A stretch of 64,000 bases of DNA, from positions 11,488-75,487 of the forward strand of contig NZ_JNWQ01000030.1 in NCBI RefSeq assembly GCF_000716875.1. Direction: 5' to 3'. This document shows positions 31,448 through 40,477 of the stretch, one piece after another. Each line of letters starts with the position of its first letter. Within the stretch, counting starts at the first letter, position 1. Under the pieces are notes generated by a model, which saw only the letters and a list, made by a program, of their open reading frames with translations, made no database searches and had not been told where the DNA came from. A program made the translations under genes and the position numbers. This DNA is from Streptomyces novaecaesareae. GTDB lineage: Bacteria > Actinomycetota > Actinomycetes > Streptomycetales > Streptomycetaceae.

Positions 31448-33112
31448 TCAGGTCGCCGTCGGCGCCCCCGGACGGGAGGCCCGGCCGCCGCCGGACAGGT
31501 CGGCCAGCGGAGCGCTGCCCAGCACCCCGCCGAGCAGCCCCGAGCCGCTGCTCGGGCTGGGCTTGGATGCCGAGCCGCCGGGGCCCGGGGTGCTGCGCGA
31601 CGCGGGCGCGGAGCCGCCCGATCCGGCGGCCGGGGCGGGCGGGGCCGGGGAGGTGCCCGCCCCGGTGTCCGGCTTGCCGGAGTGCCCCTTGCCGCTGGGG
31701 GTCGGGGTGGCCGGTTTGGTGGCCGGGGCGGTGGACGGTGCGGTGGTGCTCGGCGTCGGGGTGGCCGGGCGCGGGGTGGCGGGCGAGGGCGAGGTGGACG
31801 AGCCCTTTCCGCCCGGGGAGCCGGCCGGTCCGCCGGCCGGCCAGACCGGGGTGCCGTAGTCGGTGGCCGGTCGGGTCGGTGCCTGGTGGGCGCGGGCGCC
31901 GGTGCGGACGGCGGCGCCGAGCATCGAGCCGAGCACCAGGGTCAGGCCGACGACGACCGTGGTGACCACCGTGCCACGGCGCAGCACCCTGCGGCGCAGC
32001 GCCCGGGGGGCGTCCGCGCCGAACCGCCGCCAGGCCTCCAGGTTGAGCCGGCCGTCGAGTGAGGCGAACGGTGCCCCGGCGATCAGCAGCGGGCTCCAGG
32101 CCGCGAGGAAGATCAGGTCGGGGGTGTCGTAGACCGGGACGGCCCGCCAGCTGACGGTGAACAGCAGCGCGGCGGAGAGCAGCATCGCCGCCCCGGCGGC
32201 GAGCCGCTGCCAGAGGCCGAGGATGGTCAGCACGCCGACGACGATCTCGGTGAAGGAGACCGCCAGGCCGGCGCCGACCGGGTGGGCCATGGCGAAGGCC
32301 AGCAGCGGCTCGGCGACCTTCCACGGGTGCAGCGAGGAGAGCCAGCGCATCATCGAGCCGCGTTCGCCGCCGTCGAAGTACACCGGGTCGCAGAGCTTGC
32401 TGAACCCGGCGTAGACGGAGAGCGAGCCCAGGACGGCGCGCAGCGGCAGCAGTACCAGGCCGAGGTCGACCCGGCGGCCGGGGTACCAGGGCTGCTTGCC
32501 GTCGGCGTCGGCGGCGGAGACCTCGGGCAGTTCGCCGCTCGGGGTCCAGCCGTGCGGCTCGCCGACCGGGCCGACGCCCGCGTCGGTGGCGGTGCCGGCG
32601 CCTTCGCGGGGCTGGCGCGGGACGGTGCGGGCGCCCGCGAGGGACGGGATCACCTGGGTGTCCGCCTCGACCAGGCCGATGCCGCCCGCCGGGGTACCGC
32701 CCCGCTGGACGGCCTCCAGCAGCTGGGTGGCCGCGAGGTCCCCGGGGGCCGCCTGCCCGGTCCAGGTGACGGCGGTGACCCGGCCCTTGCGGCGCGGCGA
32801 GCCGCCGGCTCCGGCGCCGGCCAGGGCCGGGACGGCGGAGGCAGGCACGACGACCTGCGGGGTGACCAGCGGACGGCGGATCAGGCCCTGGTTGGTGTAC
32901 GGGTCGCCGAAGGCTGCGCCGGTGGACAGCAGTCCGGCCGGTGCGTCGATCAGCGGCGCCACCGGGGAGCCGAGCCGGAGCCGGAAGCTCGCCTGGGTGC
33001 TGCTGAGCCGCGCGGGGTCCGACTCCACCTTGACGGTGTCGAGGCCGGGGCCCGCGTCTATCCCGGTGCTGCCGCCGCCGAACAGGGGGCGCCGAGGTGT
33101 TCTGGTGTCCAC
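31448..33112 (-). CDS. DoxX-family membrane protein with long extensions
   Basis: A 554-residue protein. About 215 hydrophilic residues precede a four-helix DoxX domain (LGLVLLPLRAVLGSLSVYAGFSK, FTEIVVGVLTILGLW, MLLSAALLFTVSW, LIFLAAWSPLL). A further hydrophobic helix and a Pro/Ser/Thr/Gly-rich tail of about 150 residues follow. DoxX proteins are small redox-linked membrane proteins; the large extensions are an actinobacterial feature. GTG start at 33112. The function is not defined; a role in membrane redox or thiol homeostasis is possible. Confidence 0.82.
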   Translation of the reverse strand: MDTRTPRRPLFGGGSTGIDAGPGLDTVKVESDPARLSSTQASFRLRLGSPVAPLIDAPAGLLSTGAAFGDPYTNQGLIRRPLVTPQVVVPASAVPALAGAGAGGSPRRKGRVTAVTWTGQAAPGDLAATQLLEAVQRGGTPAGGIGLVEADTQVIPSLAGARTVPRQPREGAGTATDAGVGPVGEPHGWTPSGELPEVSAADADGKQPWYPGRRVDLGLVLLPLRAVLGSLSVYAGFSKLCDPVYFDGGERGSMMRWLSSLHPWKVAEPLLAFAMAHPVGAGLAVSFTEIVVGVLTILGLWQRLAAGAAMLLSAALLFTVSWRAVPVYDTPDLIFLAAWSPLLIAGAPFASLDGRLNLEAWRRFGADAPRALRRRVLRRGTVVTTVVVGLTLVLGSMLGAAVRTGARAHQAPTRPATDYGTPVWPAGGPAGSPGGKGSSTSPSPATPRPATPTPSTTAPSTAPATKPATPTPSGKGHSGKPDTGAGTSPAPPAPAAGSGGSAPASRSTPGPGGSASKPSPSSGSGLLGGVLGSAPLADLSGGGRASRPGAPTAT

Positions 33113-33187
33113 GCCCGTCTAACCGGGTGACGGCCGCTTTGGACACTCTCCCGAGTGGATGTCCGGCGCACACTTGAAGTGATCATG

Positions 33188-33221
33188 AAAAAAGCGATCG
33201 GGCCCGGTCGGGCCCGATCGC
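33188..33221 (-). terminator. rlmB intrinsic terminator
   Basis: A perfect 12-bp stem (33194-33205 with 33210-33221) with loop GGTC is followed on the minus strand by TTTTTT (33188-33193). Confidence 0.88.
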
Positions 33222-33280
33222 CTTTCACCCGGATTGCGGAGAATTCGGAAGAACGCCTGCGCTCCGCACCCCGGATGTGC

Positions 33281-34273
33281 TCAGCGCTTGGCGCGCAGCC
33301 GGGCGGCCTCGTACAGCACGATGCCCGCCGCGACACCGGCGTTCAGCGACTCGGTCAGACCGGACATCGGGATCTTCACCCGCATGTCGCAGGTCTCCGA
33401 GACCAGCCGGGACAGGCCCTTGCCCTCGCTGCCCGCGACGATCACGACCGGGCCGGTCAGCAGCTCCAGGTCGCCCAGCTCGGCCTCGCCGTCGGCGGCC
33501 AGGCCGACCACCATCAGGCCGGCCTTCTGGTAGGCCTCCAGGGTGCGGGTCAGGTTGGTGGCCCGGGCGACGGGCAGCCGGGCCGCGGCGCCGGAGGAGG
33601 TCTTCCAGGCACCGGCGGTCATGCCGGCCGCGCGGCGCTCGGGGATGACCACGCCGTGCGCGCCGAAGGCGGCGGCGGAGCGGACCACGGCGCCCAGGTT
33701 GCGCGAGTCGGTGACCCCGTCCAGGGCGATGATCAGCGCATCCTGACCGGCGTCGGCGGCGTCCGCCAGCAGGTCCTCGGGGTGCGCGTACTCGTACGGC
33801 GGCACCTGGAGCACCAGGCCCTGGTGGTTGAGCCCGCCGGTCATCTGGTCCAGCTGCGGGCGCGGGGCCTCCATCAGCGGGATGCCGCGGTCGTTGGCGG
33901 CCTGGAAGGCGTCGCGCACGCGGTCGTCGGTGTCGATGAACTGCTGGACGTACAGCGCGGTGGCCGGGACGCCGCCCTGCAGGGCCTCGACCACCGAGTT
34001 GCGGCCGAAGACCAGCTCGGCGCTGCCCGCGCCGCCGCGGCCGCCGCGACCGCCGGCACCGGCCCGGCGCATGCCGGCCCGGGCCTTGGCGTCCCGCTCG
34101 CGCTTGATCGCGGCGTTGGCGGCCCGCTGCTTGGGGTGGCCCTTGCGCTCCTCGCCGGGCGGGGTCGGGCCCTTGCCCTGGAGCGCCTTCCGGCTGTGGC
34201 CGCCGGTACCGACAGACGCACCCTTCTTCGATCCGGGGTTGCGACGGTTCCTGCGTGCACTGTTGCCGGCCAT
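33281..34273 (-). CDS. rlmB: 23S rRNA (guanosine-2'-O-)-methyltransferase RlmB
   Basis: A 330-residue SpoU/TrmH-family enzyme. A basic N-terminal extension (about 85 residues, RRNRRNPGSKK and AAIKRERDAKA) is followed by the substrate-binding domain (FGRNSVVEALQGG). The knotted SPOUT domain has NLGAVVRSAAAFGAHGVVIP, VGSEGKGLS-like AGSEGKGLS and MSGLTESLNAGVAAGIVLYEA. It methylates the ribose of the conserved guanosine 2251 region in 23S rRNA. It sits downstream of cysS on the same strand, a common actinobacterial pairing. Confidence 0.93.
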   Translation of the reverse strand: MAGNSARRNRRNPGSKKGASVGTGGHSRKALQGKGPTPPGEERKGHPKQRAANAAIKRERDAKARAGMRRAGAGGRGGRGGAGSAELVFGRNSVVEALQGGVPATALYVQQFIDTDDRVRDAFQAANDRGIPLMEAPRPQLDQMTGGLNHQGLVLQVPPYEYAHPEDLLADAADAGQDALIIALDGVTDSRNLGAVVRSAAAFGAHGVVIPERRAAGMTAGAWKTSSGAAARLPVARATNLTRTLEAYQKAGLMVVGLAADGEAELGDLELLTGPVVIVAGSEGKGLSRLVSETCDMRVKIPMSGLTESLNAGVAAGIVLYEAARLRAKR

Positions 34274-34410
34274 GGCTGTACTTCCTGTCTGTCCGGCATG
34301 CCCGGGCCGCCCCGCTCTGTCCGGCGGCGGCCGACGGCATGCGCTACGTCATGCGGGAGGGCCGCACCGGTCCGGTACGGCCCACCCATCACCCCGATCG
34401 TCGGATGGGG

Positions 34411-35805
34411 TTACTGGCTGTTGATCGTCCAGCGCGGGCCGGACGGGGTGTCCTCGATCGCCAGCCCGGCGAGGCCGAGCTGGTCGCGGATGGCATCCGC
34501 AGTGGCGAAGTCCTTGCGCTGGCGCGCCGCCTGCCGCTGGTCCAGGACCAGGCGGACCAGCGAGTCGACCACACCGTGGAGGTCCTCGCCGCGCTCCGTC
34601 CCGGCCCAGTGCGGGTCGAGCGGGTCGAGGCCCAGCACTCCGAGCATCGCACGGACCTCGGCCAGTCGCGCCACCACGCTCTCCTTGTCGTCCGCGTTCA
34701 GGGCGCTGTTGCCCTGGCGGACGGCGGCGTGCACGACGGCCAGCGCCTGCGGAACGCCGAAGTCGTCGTCCATCGCCTCGGCGAAGGCCGGCGGCACCTC
34801 GGGCGCCGCGTCGACCGTGCCGCAGCGCTCGACGGCGCGCTGGACGAAGCCCTCGATCCGGCCGAAGCCGGTCTCGGCCTCGCGCAGCGACTCCTCGCTG
34901 TACTCGATCATCGAGCGGTAGTGCGGGGAGCCCAGGTAGTAGCGGAGCACGATCGGCCGCCAGCGCTGGACCATCTCGGAGACCAGCACCGAGTTGCCGA
35001 GCGACTTGCTCATCTTCTCGCCGGCCATGGTGACCCAGGCGTTGTGCGCCCAGAAGTTGGCGAAGTCGTCGCCGTAGGCCTTGGACTGGGCGATCTCGTT
35101 CTCGTGGTGCGGGAAGATCAGGTCGAGCCCGCCGCCGTGGATGTCGAAGGCCTTGCCCAGGTACTTGTGGGCCATCGCCGAGCACTCCAGGTGCCAGCCC
35201 GGGCGGCCGCGGCCCCACGGGGTGTCCCAGCTCGGCTCGCCCGGCTTGGCGGCCTTCCACATCGCGAAGTCTCGCTGGTCGCGCTTGCCGGTCTCGCCGT
35301 CGCCCTCGGGCTGGCGCAGGTCGTCCAGCTTCTGGTTGGAGAGGGCCAGGTAGTCGGGGTACGACTTCACGTCGAAGTAGACGTTGCCGTCGACCGCGTA
35401 GGCGTGGCCCCTCTCGATGAGCCCCCGCATCATCTCGATCATCTCGGGGATGTGCCCGGTGGCCCGCGGCTCGACGGTCGGCGGCAGGCAGCCGAGCGCG
35501 GCGTAACCGTCGTTGAAGGCGCGCTCGTTCTCGTAGGCGATCTGCCACCACGGGGTGCCGAGCTCGCGCTCCTTGGCGATCACCTTGTCGTCGATGTCGG
35601 TGACGTTCCGGGCGAAGGTCACCTGGTAGCCGCGGTGGGCGAACCACCGCTGCATGATGTCGAAGTTGAGGCCGGACCGGATGTGCCCGATGTGTGGCGC
35701 CGACTGGACGGTAGCGCCGCACAGGTAGATCGAGACACAACCCGGTACAAGCGGGACGAAGTCGCGTACCTGGCGGGTGCTGGTGTCGTACAGACGAATG
35801 CTCAC
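34411..35805 (-). CDS. cysS: Cysteinyl-tRNA synthetase
   Basis: A 464-residue class I synthetase. It has the zinc/cysteine-binding [17 protein letters not shown] with the HIGH motif, a second zinc-ligand segment (HLECSAMA...[14 protein letters not shown]) and KMSKSLGNS. The C-terminal helical anticodon-binding region ends ...RWTINSQ. GTG at 35805 (MSIRLYDT) is chosen over an earlier GTG-type start at 35844 because it matches the family's N-terminus. It charges tRNA-Cys in the cytoplasm. Confidence 0.96.
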   Translation of the reverse strand: MSIRLYDTSTRQVRDFVPLVPGCVSIYLCGATVQSAPHIGHIRSGLNFDIMQRWFAHRGYQVTFARNVTDIDDKVIAKERELGTPWWQIAYENERAFNDGYAALGCLPPTVEPRATGHIPEMIEMMRGLIERGHAYAVDGNVYFDVKSYPDYLALSNQKLDDLRQPEGDGETGKRDQRDFAMWKAAKPGEPSWDTPWGRGRPGWHLECSAMAHKYLGKAFDIHGGGLDLIFPHHENEIAQSKAYGDDFANFWAHNAWVTMAGEKMSKSLGNSVLVSEMVQRWRPIVLRYYLGSPHYRSMIEYSEESLREAETGFGRIEGFVQRAVERCGTVDAAPEVPPAFAEAMDDDFGVPQALAVVHAAVRQGNSALNADDKESVVARLAEVRAMLGVLGLDPLDPHWAGTERGEDLHGVVDSLVRLVLDQRQAARQRKDFATADAIRDQLGLAGLAIEDTPSGPRWTINSQ

Positions 35806-35901
35806 AGCGTCAAGCGTAGTGGGCGGCGGGGGGTGCCCCGCCACATTCCCCGGGACAACGCCGGTGTGATCCCGGGGAACGACGGGTTACGGGCAGGGGG
35901 G

Positions 35902-36294
35902 TCAGATGCTGCCGACCACCTTGCGCGGGCTGAGCCGGACGACCACCCGGACGTCGTCCGGGCCGTCGAAGCCGTATTCCTCGCCGCGGTACTTGAGGGA
36001 CAGCTCGTCGATCAGCTCCCGGCCGCCCTCGGTGGTCAGCGTGACCTCACCGCGCGCCTCGAAGTACTCGTACGGGCTCTCCGGCGGGTTGATCACGATC
36101 GAGACGCGCGGGTCCTTCACCAGGTTGAGCTGCTTGCGACGCCCCTGGACCGTGGAGAACAGGATGTCGTCGCCGTCCCGCTTGACCCATACCACCGAGG
36201 ACTGGGGGCTGCCGTCCGGCTGGATCGTGGACACCACGGCGAAGCTCTTGCTGTCGAGCAATTCCTTGGCCTTGTCGGAGAGTTCGACACCCAT
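35902..36294 (-). CDS. PPOX-class F420/FMN-dependent enzyme
   Basis: A 130-residue split-beta-barrel protein of the pyridoxamine-phosphate-oxidase fold. Visible elements are AVVSTIQPDGSPQSSVVWVKRDGDDILFST, GRRKQLNLVKDPRVSIVI and YFEARGEVTL, which fit the F420-dependent FDOR-B group. AGAGG lies ahead of ATG at 36294; longer in-frame starts are not supported. The substrate is unknown; members reduce biliverdin, quinones or other small electrophiles. Confidence 0.88.
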   Translation of the reverse strand: MGVELSDKAKELLDSKSFAVVSTIQPDGSPQSSVVWVKRDGDDILFSTVQGRRKQLNLVKDPRVSIVINPPESPYEYFEARGEVTLTTEGGRELIDELSLKYRGEEYGFDGPDDVRVVVRLSPRKVVGSI

Positions 36295-36441
36295 CGGAAA
36301 CCTCTTCTCGTCGGCTGCGGCACGAACCCGGCAGAACGACCCGCGCGGGCCCGGACCGCACACTACCGATTCGGGCCCCGCAGCACCGGGTGAACACCCG
36401 TCAGTGGCCGGGAGTTTCCGTCCCTCCGACCGACACCCCGC

Positions 36442-36975
36442 TCAACGCCGCTCGTACACCAGGGCGGTGGCGATCGCGGCCAGTCCCTCGGCCCGGCCGG
36501 TCAGGCCCAGCCCGTCGGTGGTGGTGCCGGAGACGGAGACCGGGGCGCCGGCCGCCTCCGACAGCGCGGCCTGGGCCTCGGCCCGGCGCTTGCCGATCTT
36601 CGGCCGGACGCCGATCACCTGGACCGCGATGTTGCCGATCTCGAAGCCCGCCTCGCGGACCAGCCGGGCCGCCTCGCCGAGCAGCTTCACCCCGGAGGCA
36701 CCGGCCCACTCCGGGCGGTCGGTGCCGAAGTGGGCGCCCAGGTCGCCGATCCCGGCGGCCGAGAACAGTGCGTCGCAGGCGGCGTGCGCGGCGACGTCGG
36801 CGTCCGAGTGCCCGGAGAGCCCGGCCTCGGCGTCCGGCCACTCCAGTCCGGCCACCCAGAGCGGGCGGCCGGCCTCGAAGGCGTGCACGTCGGTGCCGAT
36901 CCCGACGCGGGGGATCAACGGCTCAGCGCGGGGGATCAGCGGCTCAGCGCGGGGGATCAGCGGGTCAGTAGGCAT
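36442..36975 (-). CDS. ispF: 2-C-methyl-D-erythritol 2,4-cyclodiphosphate synthase
   Basis: A 177-residue MEP-pathway enzyme. Metal-binding GIGTDVHAF and [26 protein letters not shown], plus [18 protein letters not shown] and [14 protein letters not shown] near the C-terminus, are all intact. The N-terminus carries an unusual duplication: PLIPRAE repeated before [11 protein letters not shown], from a 24-bp tandem repeat. ATG at 36975 overlaps the ispD stop by 11 bp, so the two consecutive-pathway genes are coupled. Confidence 0.95.
   Translation of the reverse strand: MPTDPLIPRAEPLIPRAEPLIPRVGIGTDVHAFEAGRPLWVAGLEWPDAEAGLSGHSDADVAAHAACDALFSAAGIGDLGAHFGTDRPEWAGASGVKLLGEAARLVREAGFEIGNIAVQVIGVRPKIGKRRAEAQAALSEAAGAPVSVSGTTTDGLGLTGRAEGLAAIATALVYERR
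36907..36968. repeat. 24-bp tandem repeat in ispF N-terminus
   Basis: Units of GCGGGGGATCAGCGGCTCA-like sequence repeat about 2.6 times in frame and encode the repeated PLIPRAE. It appears to be a recent slippage expansion tolerated before the catalytic domain. Confidence 0.75.
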
Positions 36976-37720
36976 CGGCGGCCCTCCGGCGGGCGAGTAC
37001 GGCCTCGGCGAGCACGAGGTCCAGCGGGCGGGTGACCTTGAACGCCTCCTCGTGGCCGGGCACCACGACGACCCGGCCGCCGTAGCGCTCGACCAGGCCG
37101 GCGTCGTCGGTGACCGGCGGGGCGTCGGCAGTGCCGGCACTCTCGTCGGCCAGCGCCTTGGCGTGCACCTCGACCAGGGTGGCGCGGTCGAAGCCCTGCG
37201 GGGTCTGCACCGCGCGCAGGGTGGAGCGCTCGGGCGTGTCCAGCACCGGCTCGGGCCCGCCCGGGTTGGGCTCGACCCGCTTCACGGTGTCGGCCAGCGG
37301 CACCGCCGGCACCACCGCCCGTGCCCCGGCCCGGACGGCGGCCGCGACGGCGTCCACCACCTCGACCGGGACCAGCGGACGGGCCGCGTCGTGCACCAGG
37401 ACGATCTCGACGTCCTCCGGGATCGCGGCCAGGCCGAGCCGGACCGACTCCTGGCGGGTCGCGCCGCCGGCCACCACCCGGATGTCCTTGTCGTCCAGCC
37501 CGTGGCTGTCCAGCAGGGCGACCACCTCGGCCACCCCGTCGGCGGGCGCGGCGACCACGACCAGGCCGACCGCCCGGCTGCGGGCCAGTGCCCGGACGGC
37601 GTGCACCAGGAGCGGTACACCGCCCAGCTCCCGCAGGGCCTTCGGGGCTCCGGGCCCCAGCCGCTCACCGCGTCCGGCGGCGGGCACCACTGCTGCTGTG
37701 ATTGCTGCTGACGCGTTCAG
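36965..37720 (-). CDS. ispD: 2-C-methyl-D-erythritol 4-phosphate cytidylyltransferase
   Basis: A 251-residue CTP-dependent transferase. It has [19 protein letters not shown] (nucleotide loop), [21 protein letters not shown] and [17 protein letters not shown]. The start is best placed at CTG 37720: AAGGAG lies 6 nt upstream, and the resulting MNASAAITA completes the first beta strand. GTG at 37690 has no ribosome-binding site and would remove that strand. It works directly before IspE/IspF in isoprenoid precursor synthesis and lies downstream of carD. Confidence 0.93.
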   Translation of the reverse strand: MNASAAITAAVVPAAGRGERLGPGAPKALRELGGVPLLVHAVRALARSRAVGLVVVAAPADGVAEVVALLDSHGLDDKDIRVVAGGATRQESVRLGLAAIPEDVEIVLVHDAARPLVPVEVVDAVAAAVRAGARAVVPAVPLADTVKRVEPNPGGPEPVLDTPERSTLRAVQTPQGFDRATLVEVHAKALADESAGTADAPPVTDDAGLVERYGGRVVVVPGHEEAFKVTRPLDLVLAEAVLARRRAADAY

Positions 37721-38047
37721 GTTTCACTCCTTCGGCGAAGTGGGTATGGCCATGGCGTGCCCGGCGGGCGCACCGGGCCCCTTCCGAAGAACCACGGTCC
37801 GCTGCCCGCCGCACAGCTCCGCAGGATCCGCGCTCCACAGAATTCGCAGAAGGCGCGGTGCACAACGCGGTGCAGAAACGGTCTTGCAGGCCTGGACCGG
37901 CTCAGGGCGGGGGCGTCGTCCGGACACGCCTCAGCGCCCGGAGTGCCACTGCACCACTCCTGGACGGTTCGTCCAAGAAGCGGCGCGCCGGCACCGGGCG
38001 CTGTGAGCGTAGGGCGACAGCCCGACTGCACTGTGGTGGCGCGTGCG

Positions 38048-38530
38048 CTACGAGGCGAGGACCTCGTCGAGCAGCGTCTCCGCCTTGTCCTCGTTGGTGT
38101 TCTCCGCCAGCGCGAGCTCGCTGACGAGGATCTGGCGCGCCTTCGCGAGCATCCGCTTCTCGCCGGCCGAGAGGCCGCGCTCGCGCTCGCGACGCCAGAG
38201 GTCGCGCACGACCTCGGCGACCTTGATAACGTCGCCCGAGGCGAGCTTCTCCAGGTTTGCCTTGTAGCGACGGGACCAGTTGGTCGGCTCTTCCGTGTAC
38301 GGTGCGCGCAGCACCTCGAAGACCCGGTCCAGACCCTCCTGGCCGACTACATCGCGCACGCCGACGAACTCCGCGTTCTCGGCGGGCACGCGGAGCGTCA
38401 GGTCTCCCTGCTGCACCTTGAGCACCAGGTAGGTCTTGTCCACACCTTTGATCTGGCGAGTTTCGATGGCCTCGATCAGCGCGGCCCCGTGATGGGGGTA
38501 GACCACCGTGTCGCCAACCTTGAACGTCAT
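38048..38530 (-). CDS. carD: CarD-family transcription regulator
   Basis: A 160-residue protein. The N-terminal Tudor-like RNA-polymerase interaction domain ([37 protein letters not shown]) precedes a helical DNA-binding domain with [19 protein letters not shown] and [24 protein letters not shown]. CarD binds RNA polymerase beta at promoters, stabilises open complexes and controls rRNA expression. GGAAGGGG precedes ATG at 38530. It is the first gene of the carD-ispD-ispF run, typical for actinobacteria. Confidence 0.95.
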   Translation of the reverse strand: MTFKVGDTVVYPHHGAALIEAIETRQIKGVDKTYLVLKVQQGDLTLRVPAENAEFVGVRDVVGQEGLDRVFEVLRAPYTEEPTNWSRRYKANLEKLASGDVIKVAEVVRDLWRRERERGLSAGEKRMLAKARQILVSELALAENTNEDKAETLLDEVLAS

Positions 38531-38557
38531 GTGACAGGACCCCTTCCGTGGCTTTCC

Positions 38558-38586
38558 AGAATAACACGCTTCTCGGCGCACCCGAA
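38558..38586 (-). promoter_or_regulatory. Candidate carD promoter
   Basis: On the minus strand, TATTCT (38563-38558) lies 17 bp after TTCGGG (38586-38581), 28 bp before the start codon. The 428-bp gap to the divergent lipoprotein gene also has GATAAT at 38907-38912 in the plus orientation; no gene is seen in it. Confidence 0.4.
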
Positions 38587-38958
38587 GGGCGTTTTCGCAG
38601 GTCAGGGCAGGTCTCGGGGCTTGACAAGGACCCCCATGACGTGCTGCGACCGGTGTTCGAGGGGGGCTTCCCGCAGGTCGGAGGCGGTTCCGGGGTTCGG
38701 CGAAACCCTTGCGCGACACCCCCGCAACCATGATTGGATCTTGAGCTTTCACCCTTTTCCGGGTCGCGGCCGAATCGTTATTCGATCTTGGTCGAAGCTT
38801 GTCCCCGCCGTGACCGGGACATGCCGGACGTACGGCCGGACGGCCCCCGGCGGCCCTCAGGAGTGCGACACGGGGACCACCCCGTGAGGAGCGCATAAGT
38901 GAGGTCGATAATCTGAGACCTGACCTACCGACACGTGACCTAGGGAGAAGCCGCCGCC

Positions 38959-39645
38959 GTGAGCCGCAGCCTTCGACGCGGCAGCATCGCCGCCATCGCC
39001 GCCATCGCCATCGCCTCGCTGTCGTCCTGCGCGGCCGGCAACACTCCGGACACCCTGCAGATCAAGCCCGACAACGCTGCGGCGACGCTCGGGACGAACC
39101 TCCGGCTGAACAACATCGTGGTCGTCACCGGGGAGAACACCTCGGGCGACTACACCGGCGCTGCCACCGTGGTCGTCAACATCGCGAACACCGCGACCAC
39201 CCCGGCCGAGCTGCAGTCCATCACCATCGGCACCAGCACCGCGACGTTCGCCGACGCCGCGGGCGCCCCGCTGTCCGGCATCGTCATCCCGGCCGGCGGC
39301 GCCGTGGCGATCGGCGGCCAGGGCAACCCGTCCGCCACCGTCGCGTCCGCCTCCGTCCACGTCGGTGGCTTCGCCCCCACGACCTTCGCCTTCAAGGACG
39401 GCCAGAAGGTCGACGCCCAGGCCGGCGTCAGCCCGGACTCGGGCGAGAACGGCCGCGGCCTGTACAAGGGCTTCGGGCCGACCCCCTCGGCGAGCGCCAC
39501 GCCCGCCAAGACCGCCTCCCCCACCGCGGGTGCCCCGACGCCCGGCGCCACCACCCCGGGCGCTCCGGCCACCCCGGGCACCACGCCCACCGGTGCCGCC
39601 GTCCCGGCCGGCGCCACCACCCCGGCCGTCCCGGCCGCGCACTGA
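38959..39645 (+). CDS. Secreted lipoprotein
   Basis: A 228-residue lipoprotein. A signal peptide ends in the lipobox LSSC. A beta-rich domain of about 140 residues ([27 protein letters not shown]...[19 protein letters not shown]) resembles DUF461/PCuAC-type copper or envelope lipoproteins. The tail is Pro/Thr/Ala-rich. GTG at 38959. It is widely conserved opposite carD. No Met/His copper motif is obvious, so the role is uncertain. Confidence 0.8.
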   Translation: MSRSLRRGSIAAIAAIAIASLSSCAAGNTPDTLQIKPDNAAATLGTNLRLNNIVVVTGENTSGDYTGAATVVVNIANTATTPAELQSITIGTSTATFADAAGAPLSGIVIPAGGAVAIGGQGNPSATVASASVHVGGFAPTTFAFKDGQKVDAQAGVSPDSGENGRGLYKGFGPTPSASATPAKTASPTAGAPTPGATTPGAPATPGTTPTGAAVPAGATTPAVPAAH

Positions 39646-39656
39646 CCCGCCACACC

Positions 39657-39732
39657 GCTCCCGGCGGGCCCGCCAAGGCCCGCCGGGAGCAATGCGAAGG
39701 CCCCCGCCGGCGACTGCCGGCGGGGGCCCTTC
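39657..39732. terminator. Double hairpin terminator
   Basis: Two stems lie in series between the convergent lipoprotein and phoP genes: a perfect 14-bp stem (39657-39670 with 39677-39690) and a 16-bp stem with one bulge (39696-39732). Confidence 0.82.
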
Positions 39733-39779
39733 CGCGTGGGGCGGGCGCCAGTGCGGCCCCGCCCCTGCTGCGTGACGGT

Positions 39780-40475
39780 TTACGGCTCGAACTTGTAGCC
39801 CAGGCCGCGGACGGTGACCAGGTAGCGCGGCGCGCCCGGGTCCGGCTCGATCTTGGCCCGCAGGCGCTTCACGTGGACGTCCAGGGTCTTCGTGTCGCCG
39901 ACGTAGTCCGCGCCCCAGACCCGGTCGATCAGCTGCATGCGGGTGAGCACCCGGCCCGCGTTGCGCAGCAGCATCTCCAGCAGGTCGAACTCCTTGAGCG
40001 GCAGGTCGACCTTGGCGCCGTCCACGGTCACCACGTGCCGGTCCACGTCCATCCGGACCGGGCCCGCCTCCAGAGCGCCCGGGCCGCCGCCGTTCTCGCC
40101 CGCGCCGCCGTCCTCGCCGCGGCGGCGCAGCACCGCGCGGATCCGGGCGACCAGCTCGCGGGTGGAGTACGGCTTGGTGACGTAGTCGTCAGCGCCTATC
40201 TCCAGACCGACGACCTTGTCGATCTCGCTGTCCTTGGCGGTCACCATGATCACCGGGACGTTGGAGCGCACCCGGAGCTGGCGGCAGACCTCGGTGCCGG
40301 GCAGGCCCGGCAGCATCAGGTCGAGCAGGACGAGGTCGGCGCCGTTGCGTTCGAACTGCTCCAGGGCGTCGGGGCCGGTGGCGGCGACGGCCACCTCGAA
40401 GCCCTCCTTGCGGAGCATGTACGAGAGGGCGTCGCTGAACGACTCCTCATCCTCGACCACCAGTACTCGGGTCAC
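39780..40475 (-). CDS. phoP: Phosphate-response regulator PhoP
   Basis: A 231-residue OmpR-family regulator. Receiver acidic pair VVEDEES, phospho-acceptor Asp in LVLLDLMLPGLPG, and Lys in VTKPYS are followed by a winged-helix domain with PLKEFDLLEMLLRNAGRVLTR and DVHVKRLRAKIEPDPGAPRYLVTVRGLGYKFEP. GGAGG precedes GTG at 40475. Together with PhoR and divergent PhoU, this is the Streptomyces phosphate-starvation system that also modulates secondary metabolism. Confidence 0.95.
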   Translation of the reverse strand: MTRVLVVEDEESFSDALSYMLRKEGFEVAVAATGPDALEQFERNGADLVLLDLMLPGLPGTEVCRQLRVRSNVPVIMVTAKDSEIDKVVGLEIGADDYVTKPYSTRELVARIRAVLRRRGEDGGAGENGGGPGALEAGPVRMDVDRHVVTVDGAKVDLPLKEFDLLEMLLRNAGRVLTRMQLIDRVWGADYVGDTKTLDVHVKRLRAKIEPDPGAPRYLVTVRGLGYKFEP

Positions 40476-40477
40476 GA

